Assembly (NCBI RefSeq): GCF_900106755.1
Contig: NZ_FNNN01000032.1
Coordinates: 1-58,464, forward strand
DNA: 58,464 nt
Source of the DNA: Bacteroides faecis MAJ27
GTDB lineage: Bacteria; Bacteroidota; Bacteroidia; Bacteroidales; Bacteroidaceae
Direction: 5' to 3'
Each line of letters opens with the position of its first letter. The first letter of the stretch is position 1. This document shows, in pieces, positions 8,116 to 17,836 of this stretch. The position numbers and the translations under genes are program-made. The notes beneath the pieces are model-generated. The model was not told the origin of the DNA. It worked only from the letters and a program-made list of their open reading frames with translations, and did no database searches.

Positions 8116-10038
8116 ATGAAACATACTTTTTCACGTTCCTTCGCCACACGTCTGAGCATCTACGTGCTTTCATTCACGTTGATTGTCTTCACCACCATCA
8201 TGGTGCTGGCATATAACTACAGCCAGGAGAAGGTCACCAATTATGCTATCGAACGAACCCACGGATTGTTGAATAACATGGTCACGGAAATCTCCAGCCA
8301 GTTGAGTTCTGTAAAAACAACCGTCAACCAATCGCTCTGGATGCTGGAAGGAGGACTGAATCATCCCGATTCACTGCGCCATATCATTACGGAAGTGGTG
8401 AAGAACAACCCGTTCATCGTTGGGAGCGGCATTGCCTTCCGACCGGATTATTACAAAGACAAAGGAAAATATTTCATGCCTTACGCCGCGTTCCGCAACG
8501 GGAAGGATGGAGAGATTGACTATCATGTATTAGGCAGCCAGAATTATGATTATCCCTGCATGGACTGGTACCTGATTCCCCAGTTACTGAAACAAGAATA
8601 CTGGAGCGAACCGTATTACGATGAGGGAGGGGGAAATATAATCATGAGTACGTATGCCAAACCGCTATACAACAGTGACGGAGAAGTTTTTGCCATCTTT
8701 ACCGCCAACATATCCTTATCGCAGTTTACCGATACAATCAGTCACCTGAAACCCTACGAATCAAGTTATACCTATCTGCTCAGCCGCAACGGAAGTTTTC
8801 TGACTCATGCGGACCGAAGTAAAATCATGAATGAAACAATATTCTCCGAAGCCTTTGACGGCAACAATCAGGCACAGGAGCAGATAGGACATGAAATGCT
8901 GGCAGGGCATACCGGAACGAAGCATTTCAATTATAAAGGAAAAGATTCATATGCCTTCTACACCCCTATCCAACATATAGGATGGTCGGTATGTACGGTC
9001 TGCCCGAGCAAAATTATTCTTCATGACCTGGACTCTATTTCCAGAGAGATTATCTATACCTTCCTTGCAGGTATGCTGGCACTGTTCCTGATGGTATACA
9101 GCATCATCCGCCGGCTTGCCCGCCCATTGGAGAAGTTCTCCGAATCGGCACGCCAAATCGCTCTCGGAAGGTTTGATGTCAAGCTTCCGAATGTACATTC
9201 GAACGACGAGATAAAGGATCTGCACGACTCGCTCTCCTATATGCAACATTCCTTGTCTGCTTATGTAACTGAGTTACAGGCAACCACCGCAAGCAAAGAA
9301 CGGATTGAAAGCGAATTGTCCATTGCCCGGGAGATACAGATGGGAATGATTCCCAAAATATTCCCTCCCTACCCCGACCGTAATGATGTGGATTTACATG
9401 CAATCCTGCATCCTGCCAAAGAAGTAGGCGGCGACTTATATGATTTCTACATAAACGACAACCGCCTCTATTTCGTGATTGGAGATGTGTCGGGCAAAGG
9501 AATTCCGGCTTCATTGTTTATGGCGATTACCCGCAGCCTGTTCCGTACCTTGTCTCAGCAGGCTGTTTCACCGGCCAGAATTGTCACCGAAATGAATAAC
9601 TCGATCTCCGACAATAACGAATCGAATATGTTCGTTACACTGATTGTCGGGATACTCGACTTGCAGACCGGAATACTTAAACTGAGCAACGCAGGACACA
9701 ATCCCCCTTTCATTATTTATCCGGACGGAGAGGTCTCTCTTCTGGAATTCAAGACGTATCTTTTCGCAGGAGTAATGGAAGACGTGGTCTACTCCGATGA
9801 AGAAATAACGCTGAAAGAAGGAAGCAAACTATTCCTTTACACAGATGGAGTAACAGAAGCCGAAGATATAGACAAGCAGCTATACGGAGAAGAAAAGCTG
9901 CTGGAAGTTCTGTCTCAAAACACTTCATCGGATGTGCGCAGCACGGTCGACGCCGTAGTCAGTTCCGTAGCCGGACACGTCAAGGAAGCCGAAGCCAGTG
10001 ATGATTTAACAATTTTACTAATACATTATAAGCCTTAA
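8116..10038 (+). CDS. Membrane sensor PP2C (SpoIIE/RsbU-type) serine phosphatase
   Basis: A 640-residue inner-membrane protein. Order: transmembrane helix (about 12-32), large periplasmic dCache-like sensor (about 33-310, with WSEPYYD and IIMSTYAKPLY motifs), second transmembrane helix (about 312-332), HAMP (about 333-385), short coiled segment, then a SpoIIE-type PP2C domain. Metal-binding acidic residues are present in VGGDLYD (about 440), GDVSGKG (about 457), YTDGVTE (about 575) and ASDDLT (about 630). Such phosphatases dephosphorylate STAS proteins and so switch the partner kinase. Its likely substrate is the STAS half of the protein encoded at 6402. It is followed after 21 bases by a second RsbW-like kinase. 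Confidence 0.9.
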   Translation: MKHTFSRSFATRLSIYVLSFTLIVFTTIMVLAYNYSQEKVTNYAIERTHGLLNNMVTEISSQLSSVKTTVNQSLWMLEGGLNHPDSLRHIITEVVKNNPFIVGSGIAFRPDYYKDKGKYFMPYAAFRNGKDGEIDYHVLGSQNYDYPCMDWYLIPQLLKQEYWSEPYYDEGGGNIIMSTYAKPLYNSDGEVFAIFTANISLSQFTDTISHLKPYESSYTYLLSRNGSFLTHADRSKIMNETIFSEAFDGNNQAQEQIGHEMLAGHTGTKHFNYKGKDSYAFYTPIQHIGWSVCTVCPSKIILHDLDSISREIIYTFLAGMLALFLMVYSIIRRLARPLEKFSESARQIALGRFDVKLPNVHSNDEIKDLHDSLSYMQHSLSAYVTELQATTASKERIESELSIAREIQMGMIPKIFPPYPDRNDVDLHAILHPAKEVGGDLYDFYINDNRLYFVIGDVSGKGIPASLFMAITRSLFRTLSQQAVSPARIVTEMNNSISDNNESNMFVTLIVGILDLQTGILKLSNAGHNPPFIIYPDGEVSLLEFKTYLFAGVMEDVVYSDEEITLKEGSKLFLYTDGVTEAEDIDKQLYGEEKLLEVLSQNTSSDVRSTVDAVVSSVAGHVKEAEASDDLTILLIHYKP

Positions 10039-10059
10039 AAAGACAAACAATAAAGCACA

Positions 10060-10473
10060 ATGATTATGGAAAAAGAAATAAGAATCTCCAACAATCTAAA
10101 TGAGATTGCCACTTTAGCAAACTTCATTGAAGAGCTAGGTGAGGAACTGTCTTTACCTATGGAAGCAATCATGAACATCAATCTGGCATTGGAAGAAGCT
10201 GTTGCCAATATTATTATGTATGCCTACCCTTCCCAGGAGGAGCATATCATTCTACTAAAAGTGACGTCTACTCCCAAACAACTCGTTTTCCTGCTGACAG
10301 ACAAAGGAGCTTCCTTTGACCCGACACAAGTGGAAGACACGGACATCACCCTTTCTCTTGAAGAACGTCCGATCGGGGGATTAGGAATTTTCCTTATACG
10401 AAGCATCATGAACGAAATATCGTATCAGCGTCTTGACAATGAAAATCGATTGACAATGAAAAAAGACATCTGA
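10060..10473 (+). CDS. Stand-alone RsbW-like anti-sigma-type serine kinase
   Basis: A 137-residue HATPase_c_2 protein clearly paralogous to the kinase half of the protein at 6402 (same MEKEI start, EEAVANI N-box, GASFDP and GGLGIFLIR boxes). The ATG at 10066 (MEKEI) may be the true start, two codons in. It has no STAS domain. Last gene of the operon; no sigma-B-like factor or other obvious target is encoded in the window. Its target could be the STAS half of the fused protein or a protein elsewhere in the genome. Confidence 0.85.
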   Translation: MIMEKEIRISNNLNEIATLANFIEELGEELSLPMEAIMNINLALEEAVANIIMYAYPSQEEHIILLKVTSTPKQLVFLLTDKGASFDPTQVEDTDITLSLEERPIGGLGIFLIRSIMNEISYQRLDNENRLTMKKDI

Positions 10474-10538
10474 CAACAGACGGAAAAAAGATCATGTAGT
10501 TTTCTATCCACAGACATGAGGTATTTAAAGGAAATTAC

Positions 10539-10546
10539 TATCTTTG
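10539..10546 (+). promoter_or_regulatory. -7 box of the HTCS gene
   Basis: TATCTTTG matches TAnnTTTG, 28 bases before the HTCS start codon. It makes the regulator gene independent of the preceding operon. Confidence 0.6.
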
Positions 10547-10574
10547 GTGCCATTATTAATCTCGTGAACTAATA

Positions 10575-13500
10575 ATGAGCAAGCTTAAGAAGATAGTAAT
10601 CTACTTGTTTTTCCTGTGCATAGGAATGCATTCCGCCTTTCCCGAAACTCCGGAACAAATCACATTTTCCTATATTTCCATCAATGAGGGACTGTCACAA
10701 AGTACTGTGTTCTCTATTGATCAGGACAAAAGGGGAAATATGTGGTTTGCCACTTATGACGGTATTAATAAATATGATGGATACGCATTTACGGTTTATC
10801 AACACAATGAAGATGATCCGAACAGCATCGCCAATGACATCTCCCGTATTGTAAAAACCGACAGTCAGGGACGGGTGTGGATTGGTACGCGGGATGGATT
10901 GTCCCGTTATGATGAAGAAAAAGACATCTTCCAGAACTTTTTCTACGAGAAGAAAGGAAAACACCTGCAAGTCAACGGCATCGAAGAGATTTCACCGGAG
11001 CAGTTGCTGATCAGCACTCCGGAAGGGCTGATCATGTTTGATATCAAAGGGTCGAAATTTATAGATGACTCTTTCAGCACTGCGATGCACAAGACCATAG
11101 CCTCTACTCTTTACAGACAAGACGATCAAATCTATATTGGCACTCCGACCGACGGACTGTACAATTATTCCATTACCCAGAAGAGTTTTAAGAAAGTGAT
11201 CCCTGTTTTAGGAACCAAACAGATTCAGGCTATCCTCCAGCAATCCCCTACCCGCATCTGGGTGGCAACCGAAGGAGCCGGACTATTCCTCATTAATCCG
11301 AAAACGAAGGAAATAAAGAATTACCTTCATTCCCCCTCCAATCCGAAGAGTATCAGTTCTAATTATATCCGCTCACTGGCACTGGATTCACAGAACCGTT
11401 TGTGGATCGGTACTTTCAATGATTTGAATATTTATCATGAGGGCACTGATTCTTTTGCATCCTACAGCAGTAATCCCGTAGAAAACGGCAGCCTGTCCCA
11501 GCGCTCGGTCCGCAGTATCTTTATGGATTCGCAAGGTGGTATGTGGCTGGGTACTTATTTCGGCGGACTGAACTATTACCACCCTATCCGAAACCGATTT
11601 AAGAATATCCGTAACATTCCTTATAAAAACTCATTAAGCGACAATGTAGTAAGTTGTATTGTCGAAGATAAAGACAAGAATCTGTGGATAGGCACGAATG
11701 ACGGAGGATTGAATCTTTATAATCCGGCTACGCAACGATTTACATCTTATACGTTGCAGGAAGATGAAAATACGAGAGGTATCGGCTCCAATAATATCAA
11801 GGCGGTATATGTAGACGAAAAGAAATCTTTAGTATATATAGGTACCCATGCCGGCGGACTAAGCATTCTTCACCGTAATGGCGGTCAGGTAGAAAGCTTC
11901 AATCAGCGGAACAGTCAGCTGGTGAATGAGAACGTCTATGCCATACTTCCCGACGGAGAAGGGAATCTTTGGCTGGGAACTCTTAGTGCACTGGTTCATT
12001 TTAATCCGGAAAAGCGGAGTTTTACTACGATTGAAAAAGAGAAAGATGGCACTCCGGTCGTTCTCAAACAAATCACGACTCTATTCCGGGACTCCCATAA
12101 ACGTTTGTGGATTGGTGGAGAAGAAGGTATATCGGTTTATCAGCAAGAAGGTCTGGAGATACAAAAAGCCGCTATACTTCCGGCTTCCAATGTCACAAAG
12201 CTCTTCACAAACTGTATTTACGAAGCTTCCAACGGGGTTATCTGGATAGGTACACGTGAAGGATTTTATTGTTTGAATGAAAAAGATAAGCAGATCAAAC
12301 GGTATAATACAACCAACGGCCTGCCTAATAACGTAGTATACGGCATTTTGGAAGACTCTTTCGGAAGACTTTGGTTAAGTACCAACCGGGGCATTTCCTG
12401 CTTTAATCCGGAAACGGAGAAATTCCGCAACTTTACGGAGTCGGACGGGTTGCAAAGCAATCAGTTCAACACATCTTCGTATTGTCGTACTTCCGCAGGA
12501 CAGATGTATTTTGGCGGTATCAACGGAATCACAACTTTCCGTCCGGAGTTATTGCTTGACAATCCTTACACCCCTCCGGTAGTTATCACCAAACTGCAAC
12601 TATTCAACAAAGTAGTCCGTCCGGATGATGAAACAGGTATTTTGACCAAGAATATCAGTGAAACGGAAAGTATCACACTGAAATCCTGGCAAACGGCATT
12701 CTCCATTGAATTTGTAGTCTCCAACTATATCTCGGGACAGCATAATACGTTCGCCTATAAACTGGAAGGGTATGACAAAGAATGGTATTATCTGACGGAC
12801 AGCCGTACTGTCTCCTACTCCAATCTGCCACAAGGAACATACCAGTTCCTCGTAAAAGCCGCCAACAGTGATGGCAAATGGAATCCTATTCCTACAGCAT
12901 TGGAAATTATCGTTCTGCCGGTCTGGTATAAAACCTGGTGGGCATTACTCATCTTCTTCGCAACCTTCGTCGGTTTCATCACTTTCGTATTCCGCTTCTT
13001 CTGGATGCGTAAAAGCATGGAAGCCCAACTCGAAATAGAACGCAGAGACAAAGAACATCAGGAAGAAATCAATCAGATGAAGATGCGTTTCTTCATCAAT
13101 ATCTCACATGAACTCCGTACACCTTTGACATTAATTCTGACCCCGCTGCAAGAGATCATTAATAAAATCAGTGACCGGTGGACGCGCAACCAACTGGAAT
13201 ATATCCAGCGAAATGCAAACCGGCTGCTTCATCTGGTCAACCAATTGATGGATTACCGCCGGGCCGAACTCGGAGTATTCGAACTAAAAGCGAAAAAGGG
13301 AAATGCCCATCAACTGATACAGGACAACTTCCTGTTCTACGACAAACTGGCACGCCACAAAAAAATCACTTATACTCTACATTCGGAACTGGAAGACAAA
13401 GAAGTTCTTTTTGATGCCAACTATCTGGAACTGATCGTGAACAATCTTCTTTCCAATGCTTTCAAATACACGGAAAGCGGACAAAGCATCACTGTAACGC

Positions 13501-14636
13501 TGAAAGAGGAAAATGGCTGGTTATTATTGCAAGTCAGTGATACCGGTATAGGTATCCCCATCAACAAACAGGGGAAGATATTCGAACGTTTCTATCAGAT
13601 AGAAAGTGAGCATGTAGGAAGTGGTATCGGACTTTCGTTAGTACAACGTCTGATAGAACTTCATCATGGACGTATCGAACTGGACAGTGAGGAAAACAAG
13701 GGCAGTACATTCTCTGTCTATCTGCCCCAGGATTTATCTGTTTACAAACCTTCCGAACTGGCTTCGAACGACGAACTGAATGAAGAGGAACAAGTATACT
13801 CTACCAACTCCAAAGCTATGTATTTCATCGACACGGAGAAAGTGGAAAACGAATCGGTGGAATCCGGTGATAAGAAACGCGGGACAATTCTGATCGTAGA
13901 AGACAATAATGAGATCCGCCGCTATCTCAGTAACGGACTGGCTGATTTATTCAATACGCTGGAAGCCGGAAATGGTGAAGAAGCACTGGAAAAACTGAAA
14001 GATAACGAGGTGGATGTGATTGTCACCGACGTGATGATGCCGGTTATGAACGGTATCAAGTTATGCAAAAATGTAAAACAGAATATCCGGACTTGTCATA
14101 TTCCGGTCATCATTCTCTCTGCAAAGACCGATATCAAAGATCAGATGGAAGGTTTGCAAATGGGTGCGGACGACTATATCCCCAAACCTTTCTCGCTTGC
14201 CATTCTGACGACCAAAATACAGAACATGATGCGTACACGCAGACGAATGCTCGAGAAATATGCTAAGTCGCTGGAGGTAGAACCGGAAAAGATCACGTTC
14301 AACGCAATGGATGAAGCCTTGTTGAAACGCGCTATGGCAATTGTGGAAAAGAACATGGATAACATCGAATTCTCTACCGACGAGTTCGCCAGAGAAATGA
14401 ACATGAGCCGTTCCAACCTGCATCTGAAATTAAAAGCAATTACCGGAGAATCAACCATCGATTTCATCCGTAAAATACGTTTTAATGAAGCAGCCAAGCT
14501 ACTGAAAGACGGACGATATACCGTAGCGGAAGTCAGCACCATGGTAGGATTCAATACGCCGTCATACTTTGCGACCAGCTTCAAGAAGTATTTTGGATGT
14601 TTGCCTACCGAGTATATTAAAAAGTCTAAAGGATAG
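10575..14636 (+). CDS. Hybrid two-component system (HTCS) regulator of the GAG locus
   Basis: A 1353-residue single-chain sensor, kinase and transcription factor. Order: signal peptide (1-23), periplasmic two-bladed-propeller sensor with repeated WIGT/NLWIGT units (about 28-690), Y_Y_Y domain (about 700-780), transmembrane helix (about 785-810), HisKA with phospho-acceptor His845 in ISHELRTPL, HATPase (about 940-1050), receiver with phospho-acceptor Asp1152 in VTDVMMP, and a C-terminal AraC helix-turn-helix (about 1245-1350). It heads the polysaccharide locus and corresponds in position and type to BT4663 of the B. thetaiotaomicron heparin/HS locus. Likely DNA targets are the tandem repeats at 15111, 17688 and 32534. 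Confidence 0.95.
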   Translation: MSKLKKIVIYLFFLCIGMHSAFPETPEQITFSYISINEGLSQSTVFSIDQDKRGNMWFATYDGINKYDGYAFTVYQHNEDDPNSIANDISRIVKTDSQGRVWIGTRDGLSRYDEEKDIFQNFFYEKKGKHLQVNGIEEISPEQLLISTPEGLIMFDIKGSKFIDDSFSTAMHKTIASTLYRQDDQIYIGTPTDGLYNYSITQKSFKKVIPVLGTKQIQAILQQSPTRIWVATEGAGLFLINPKTKEIKNYLHSPSNPKSISSNYIRSLALDSQNRLWIGTFNDLNIYHEGTDSFASYSSNPVENGSLSQRSVRSIFMDSQGGMWLGTYFGGLNYYHPIRNRFKNIRNIPYKNSLSDNVVSCIVEDKDKNLWIGTNDGGLNLYNPATQRFTSYTLQEDENTRGIGSNNIKAVYVDEKKSLVYIGTHAGGLSILHRNGGQVESFNQRNSQLVNENVYAILPDGEGNLWLGTLSALVHFNPEKRSFTTIEKEKDGTPVVLKQITTLFRDSHKRLWIGGEEGISVYQQEGLEIQKAAILPASNVTKLFTNCIYEASNGVIWIGTREGFYCLNEKDKQIKRYNTTNGLPNNVVYGILEDSFGRLWLSTNRGISCFNPETEKFRNFTESDGLQSNQFNTSSYCRTSAGQMYFGGINGITTFRPELLLDNPYTPPVVITKLQLFNKVVRPDDETGILTKNISETESITLKSWQTAFSIEFVVSNYISGQHNTFAYKLEGYDKEWYYLTDSRTVSYSNLPQGTYQFLVKAANSDGKWNPIPTALEIIVLPVWYKTWWALLIFFATFVGFITFVFRFFWMRKSMEAQLEIERRDKEHQEEINQMKMRFFINISHELRTPLTLILTPLQEIINKISDRWTRNQLEYIQRNANRLLHLVNQLMDYRRAELGVFELKAKKGNAHQLIQDNFLFYDKLARHKKITYTLHSELEDKEVLFDANYLELIVNNLLSNAFKYTESGQSITVTLKEENGWLLLQVSDTGIGIPINKQGKIFERFYQIESEHVGSGIGLSLVQRLIELHHGRIELDSEENKGSTFSVYLPQDLSVYKPSELASNDELNEEEQVYSTNSKAMYFIDTEKVENESVESGDKKRGTILIVEDNNEIRRYLSNGLADLFNTLEAGNGEEALEKLKDNEVDVIVTDVMMPVMNGIKLCKNVKQNIRTCHIPVIILSAKTDIKDQMEGLQMGADDYIPKPFSLAILTTKIQNMMRTRRRMLEKYAKSLEVEPEKITFNAMDEALLKRAMAIVEKNMDNIEFSTDEFAREMNMSRSNLHLKLKAITGESTIDFIRKIRFNEAAKLLKDGRYTVAEVSTMVGFNTPSYFATSFKKYFGCLPTEYIKKSKG

Positions 14637-14669
14637 TTCGGCATAGACTATAAAGTTACCATTGACAAC

Positions 14670-14727
14670 CTGTGACATTTTTGTGTTATATTAAAGTATT
14701 ATATGGGGAAAAACAAAAATGTCACAG
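14670..14727. repeat. Perfect 15-bp inverted repeat in the 612-bp gap after the HTCS gene
   Basis: Arms 14670-14684 and 14713-14727 (CTGTGACATTTTTGT and its exact complement) surround a 28-base spacer. It may end HTCS transcription or bind a dimeric protein. The rest of the 14637-15248 gap shows only an operator-like promoter at its right end (15111-15214) and one unconvincing 62-codon open frame (14796-14984). Confidence 0.7.
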
Positions 14728-15110
14728 AGTTATGGATCAGCTATTTAAGTTCAGTCAGAGGTTATTTTTAAGAGAAGTTTACAGAAAACAAGCGGATGTT
14801 TTTGCTTTTTTCGGAGGAAAAATTGCACTTTTCTTATAATACAGTCTGTATCATGCCTTTACACCACATTTCTAAACACGATTTATTATTAGTGAATTAC
14901 TGTGCTGCAACTGCCAAGAAGGACAAGAACAACCAAGCGGTTGCTGAACAGTATTACATCGGTTGCACAAGTGCGACAGAATAATTCTCTCAGAAGAAAT
15001 GAGCAATAGGCCCAAGCTTTCAGTTAATGCATATGAAGCAAACAGCTAATTCTTCCGCATCATTTGGATGAAAGATACGGTAGTTCTCATTGAAGAAAGT
15101 ATATTGTTAT

Positions 15111-15214
15111 ACAAATTTGATATATAATTCAATAAAACTAATAGTAGCCAAGTTGTTTTTGAATAAAGTATGAACGTTACAAACAAGCATTGGCTGCATT
15201 ACTCTCTATTTTTG
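15111..15214 (+). promoter_or_regulatory. GAG-locus promoter A: tandem operator repeats plus -7 box
   Basis: Two half-sites, 15111-15123 and 15132-15144, fit ACAAAAnTAATAk and start 21 bp apart, the spacing of two helical turns often used by AraC-type proteins. A further element TTTTTGAAyAAAGTrTGrAC lies at 15156-15175. A TATTTTTG -7 box follows at 15207-15214, 75 bp after the start of the second half-site. The same layout recurs at 17688 and 32534. Predicted target of the HTCS. Confidence 0.65.
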
Positions 15215-15248
15215 TATAGAGATATTAGAACCCTAAAAAATAAACCAA

Positions 15249-17528
15249 ATGAAAGTAAAAGTTTATACTATGAACTCCAAAAAACGTTTTTTTTTCTATG
15301 CCGTTTTATCTTTCTTCTGCACGCTCATGGTCGATGCACGTTCAATAACCATACAGCAGAAGATTGACTGGCCTCAATTCATGAGTAACCAAGACATGAT
15401 ATGGGAAGTGCTACCCGAATATTGGCACGAATCAGCCTATCTGGGAAACGGCAGGCTCGGACTAATGATCTATAAAGAGCCGGAGAAAAACTACATACGA
15501 CTCGAAACGAGCAATTGTGATGTACACGACCACAGGGAGAAAAGAGATGTATTCGGAATCCCCCGATTGCTTACCGGTCACTTTGCATTGCATCCCAAAG
15601 GAAAAATCATCAGTGGTAAAATGCGCCTTGATCTTTGGAATGCAGAGGCTACAACAGATATCATTACTACGAAAGGGAGTATTCATCTAAAAGCATTTGT
15701 CCATGCCAACGATATGATTATAGTTATAAAAGCAACGACAGAAGGAGAAGAGAAAGACTTTCAATGGGAATGGATAGCCGCTGAAGGTAACAGCCCCCGC
15801 TACCTTTTTTTCAAGAATCAAGGTAAAATGGACAAAATTCCGCAAGACTATCCGCTCAACCCCGTCGCTGAGATCAGTCAAGAAAATGGCATTCACTTAT
15901 CTACCCAAAAGTTACTTGCCGGCGGCGAAACAGTAGTAGGATGGCAGGAAAATAAAGCAGAAAAAGGAGAACGCATTCTATGGGTAAACCTTACACATAC
16001 ATATCCGCAAACAAATGCCGGAGAAACATGTATGAAAGAAATAAAGAAAGCCAAACGACAGGGATTCAAAAAACTGCAAAGTACCCATCGCCAATGGTGG
16101 AATGCCTACTATCCGGCTAGTTTCATCACATTACCCGAAATCCAGAAAGAAAATTTTTATTGGATACAGATGTATAAACTGGCCTCTGCCACTCGTGGTG
16201 ACCGTGCCTTAATAGATAATACAGGACCTTGGCTGACAGAAACTCCCTGGCCAAATGCCTGGTGGAACCTCAACGTACAACTGACTTATTGGGCATTGAA
16301 TGCGTCTGATCATCTGGATCTGGCTGCTTCACTCGAAAACGCACTTTACAACCACACAGACGAGTTACGCTTAAATGTTCCTGCTGCTTACCGTTCCAAC
16401 TCATTAGGGATAGGTGTTGCTTCCAATCTGGAATGTATGTCAACGGAGATAGGTATTCCCGGCAAAGGAAAAGCACAAGTAGGCTTATTGCCATGGGCAT
16501 GCCATAATCTCTGGCTCATTTATCGTCACAAGATGGATGATAATGTATTACGCGACCAGTTATTCCCACTTTTAAAAGGTGCCATCAACTATTACCTGCA
16601 CTTTCTGGAAAAAGGAGAAGATGGCAAACTGCATCTTCCTGCCACTTACTCACCTGAATATGACATTGTAGAAGACTGTAATTTCGACCTTGCCCTACTC
16701 CGTTGGGGATGCCAGACCTTACTGGAATCGGCAAAACGTCTGAACCTTCAGGAACCATTGATTGAAACCTGGCAAAATGTACTCGATAATCTGGTTTCGT
16801 ACCCTATGGACGAGAATGGGTTGTTGATAGGAAAAGATATGCCTTATGCTTTTTCCCACAGGCATTACTCCCATTTACTTGCTATTTATCCTTTATATTT
16901 GCTCAACACAGAACAACCCGGTGCTGTTGATACGATCGAGAAATCATTAGCCTTTTGGCAAAGTAAGCCCAAAGCGCTCCAAGGTTACTCCTGTACCGGC
17001 GCCTCTTCCATCTCATCTGCCATCGGCAAGGGAAATGACGCACTTTCTTACTTGAACAAGTTATTCGGGAAATTCCTCAGCCCTACCACTATGTATAAAG
17101 AAGCAGGTCCTGTGATCGAAACTCCATTATCAGGCGCTCAGTGCATCCATGACATGCTGATACAGAGCTGGGGAGGAAAGATCCGGATTTTCCCGGCTGT
17201 TCCGGATGCCTGGAAAGATGTCGCCTATTCCGGTTTGCGCACAGAAGGAGCATTCAAAGTTTCTGCCAGCAGGAAACAGGGAAAGACTGAGTTTATACAT
17301 ATAAAAAGCCTCACCGGCGAGCCTTGCGTAGTAATGACTGACATTTCTGATCCTGTTTTTACCGGAAAAAGAGACTTCTCCATCAAATCATCCGATAATG
17401 GTACTTATCAGATCGACTTGAAAAAAGGGGAAGAAATCATCATTTATCCTAAAGGTGCATCTCCGGATTTTAGCATCTCACCTATATCACATATGTCTCA
17501 AAACTATTTCGGTAAGAAGGCAAGATGA
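15249..17528 (+). CDS. Divergent GH95-like glycoside hydrolase
   Basis: A 759-residue secreted protein (signal peptide in the first 35 residues; the start may be the second ATG, 15270). The N-terminal beta-sandwich begins with WHESAYLGNGRLGLMIY, the GH95 signature of an alpha-L-fucosidase/galactosidase clan member, followed by an (alpha/alpha)6 barrel. Compared with GH95 catalytic positions, the Asn pair is kept (N340, N342) and the general acid region is SPEY (E470), but the Asp of the family IDGNFG motif is replaced in IETPLSG (E624). It is 52 residues shorter than the canonical GH95 encoded at 30053. It has its own HTCS-type promoter. Substrate unknown; inactive or altered specificity are both possible. 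Confidence 0.75.
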   Translation: MKVKVYTMNSKKRFFFYAVLSFFCTLMVDARSITIQQKIDWPQFMSNQDMIWEVLPEYWHESAYLGNGRLGLMIYKEPEKNYIRLETSNCDVHDHREKRDVFGIPRLLTGHFALHPKGKIISGKMRLDLWNAEATTDIITTKGSIHLKAFVHANDMIIVIKATTEGEEKDFQWEWIAAEGNSPRYLFFKNQGKMDKIPQDYPLNPVAEISQENGIHLSTQKLLAGGETVVGWQENKAEKGERILWVNLTHTYPQTNAGETCMKEIKKAKRQGFKKLQSTHRQWWNAYYPASFITLPEIQKENFYWIQMYKLASATRGDRALIDNTGPWLTETPWPNAWWNLNVQLTYWALNASDHLDLAASLENALYNHTDELRLNVPAAYRSNSLGIGVASNLECMSTEIGIPGKGKAQVGLLPWACHNLWLIYRHKMDDNVLRDQLFPLLKGAINYYLHFLEKGEDGKLHLPATYSPEYDIVEDCNFDLALLRWGCQTLLESAKRLNLQEPLIETWQNVLDNLVSYPMDENGLLIGKDMPYAFSHRHYSHLLAIYPLYLLNTEQPGAVDTIEKSLAFWQSKPKALQGYSCTGASSISSAIGKGNDALSYLNKLFGKFLSPTTMYKEAGPVIETPLSGAQCIHDMLIQSWGGKIRIFPAVPDAWKDVAYSGLRTEGAFKVSASRKQGKTEFIHIKSLTGEPCVVMTDISDPVFTGKRDFSIKSSDNGTYQIDLKKGEEIIIYPKGASPDFSISPISHMSQNYFGKKAR

Positions 17529-17552
17529 CTCATTGAAATCAGCATGTAAAAG

Positions 17553-17593
17553 AGCTGCTCGAATGAACCTTAAAATCATCCATTTGAGCAGCT
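17553..17593 (+). terminator. Hairpin terminator after the GH95-like gene
   Basis: AGCTGCTCGAATG pairs with CATTTGAGCAGCT (13 pairs, one wobble) 25 bases after the stop codon. No long U-tract. It and promoter B fill the 308-base gap 17529-17836. Confidence 0.65.
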
Positions 17594-17687
17594 TAAATTG
17601 TACAAAAGGTAGCTTATAAGAGCATGTAGAGATATTACATTCTGATATCTAAAAAACTAGAATTCAGAGAAGAAACCGGCTTTTTAC

Positions 17688-17791
17688 ACAAAAATAGTAT
17701 ATGACTCAACAAAATTAATATCAAAAAAATCATTTTTGAACAAAGTGTGGACAACATAAATTAAGAATCATATTTAATGAGGTTACATTTG
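17688..17791 (+). promoter_or_regulatory. GAG-locus promoter B, ahead of the PL12-SGBP-SusC-SusD operon
   Basis: Half-sites at 17688-17700 and 17709-17721 (ACAAAAATAGTAT and ACAAAATTAATAT) start 21 bp apart. The element at 17733-17752 matches that of promoter A with the same offset, and the TACATTTG -7 box at 17784-17791 is again 75 bp after the second half-site. The downstream gene starts at 17837. Confidence 0.7.
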
Positions 17792-17836
17792 CAACAGTAA
17801 AATAACACTTTTAATAATTATAAAACCTAATAAAGT

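Noticed and set aside
14796..14984. 62-codon open frame after the HTCS gene
   Set aside because: No promoter, no recognisable family and no neighbour coupling; it could be chance in an AT-rich gap.
15170..15367. 65-codon frame starting ahead of the GH95-like gene
   Set aside because: It overlaps the GH95-like signal peptide in another frame and begins upstream of the predicted transcript start.
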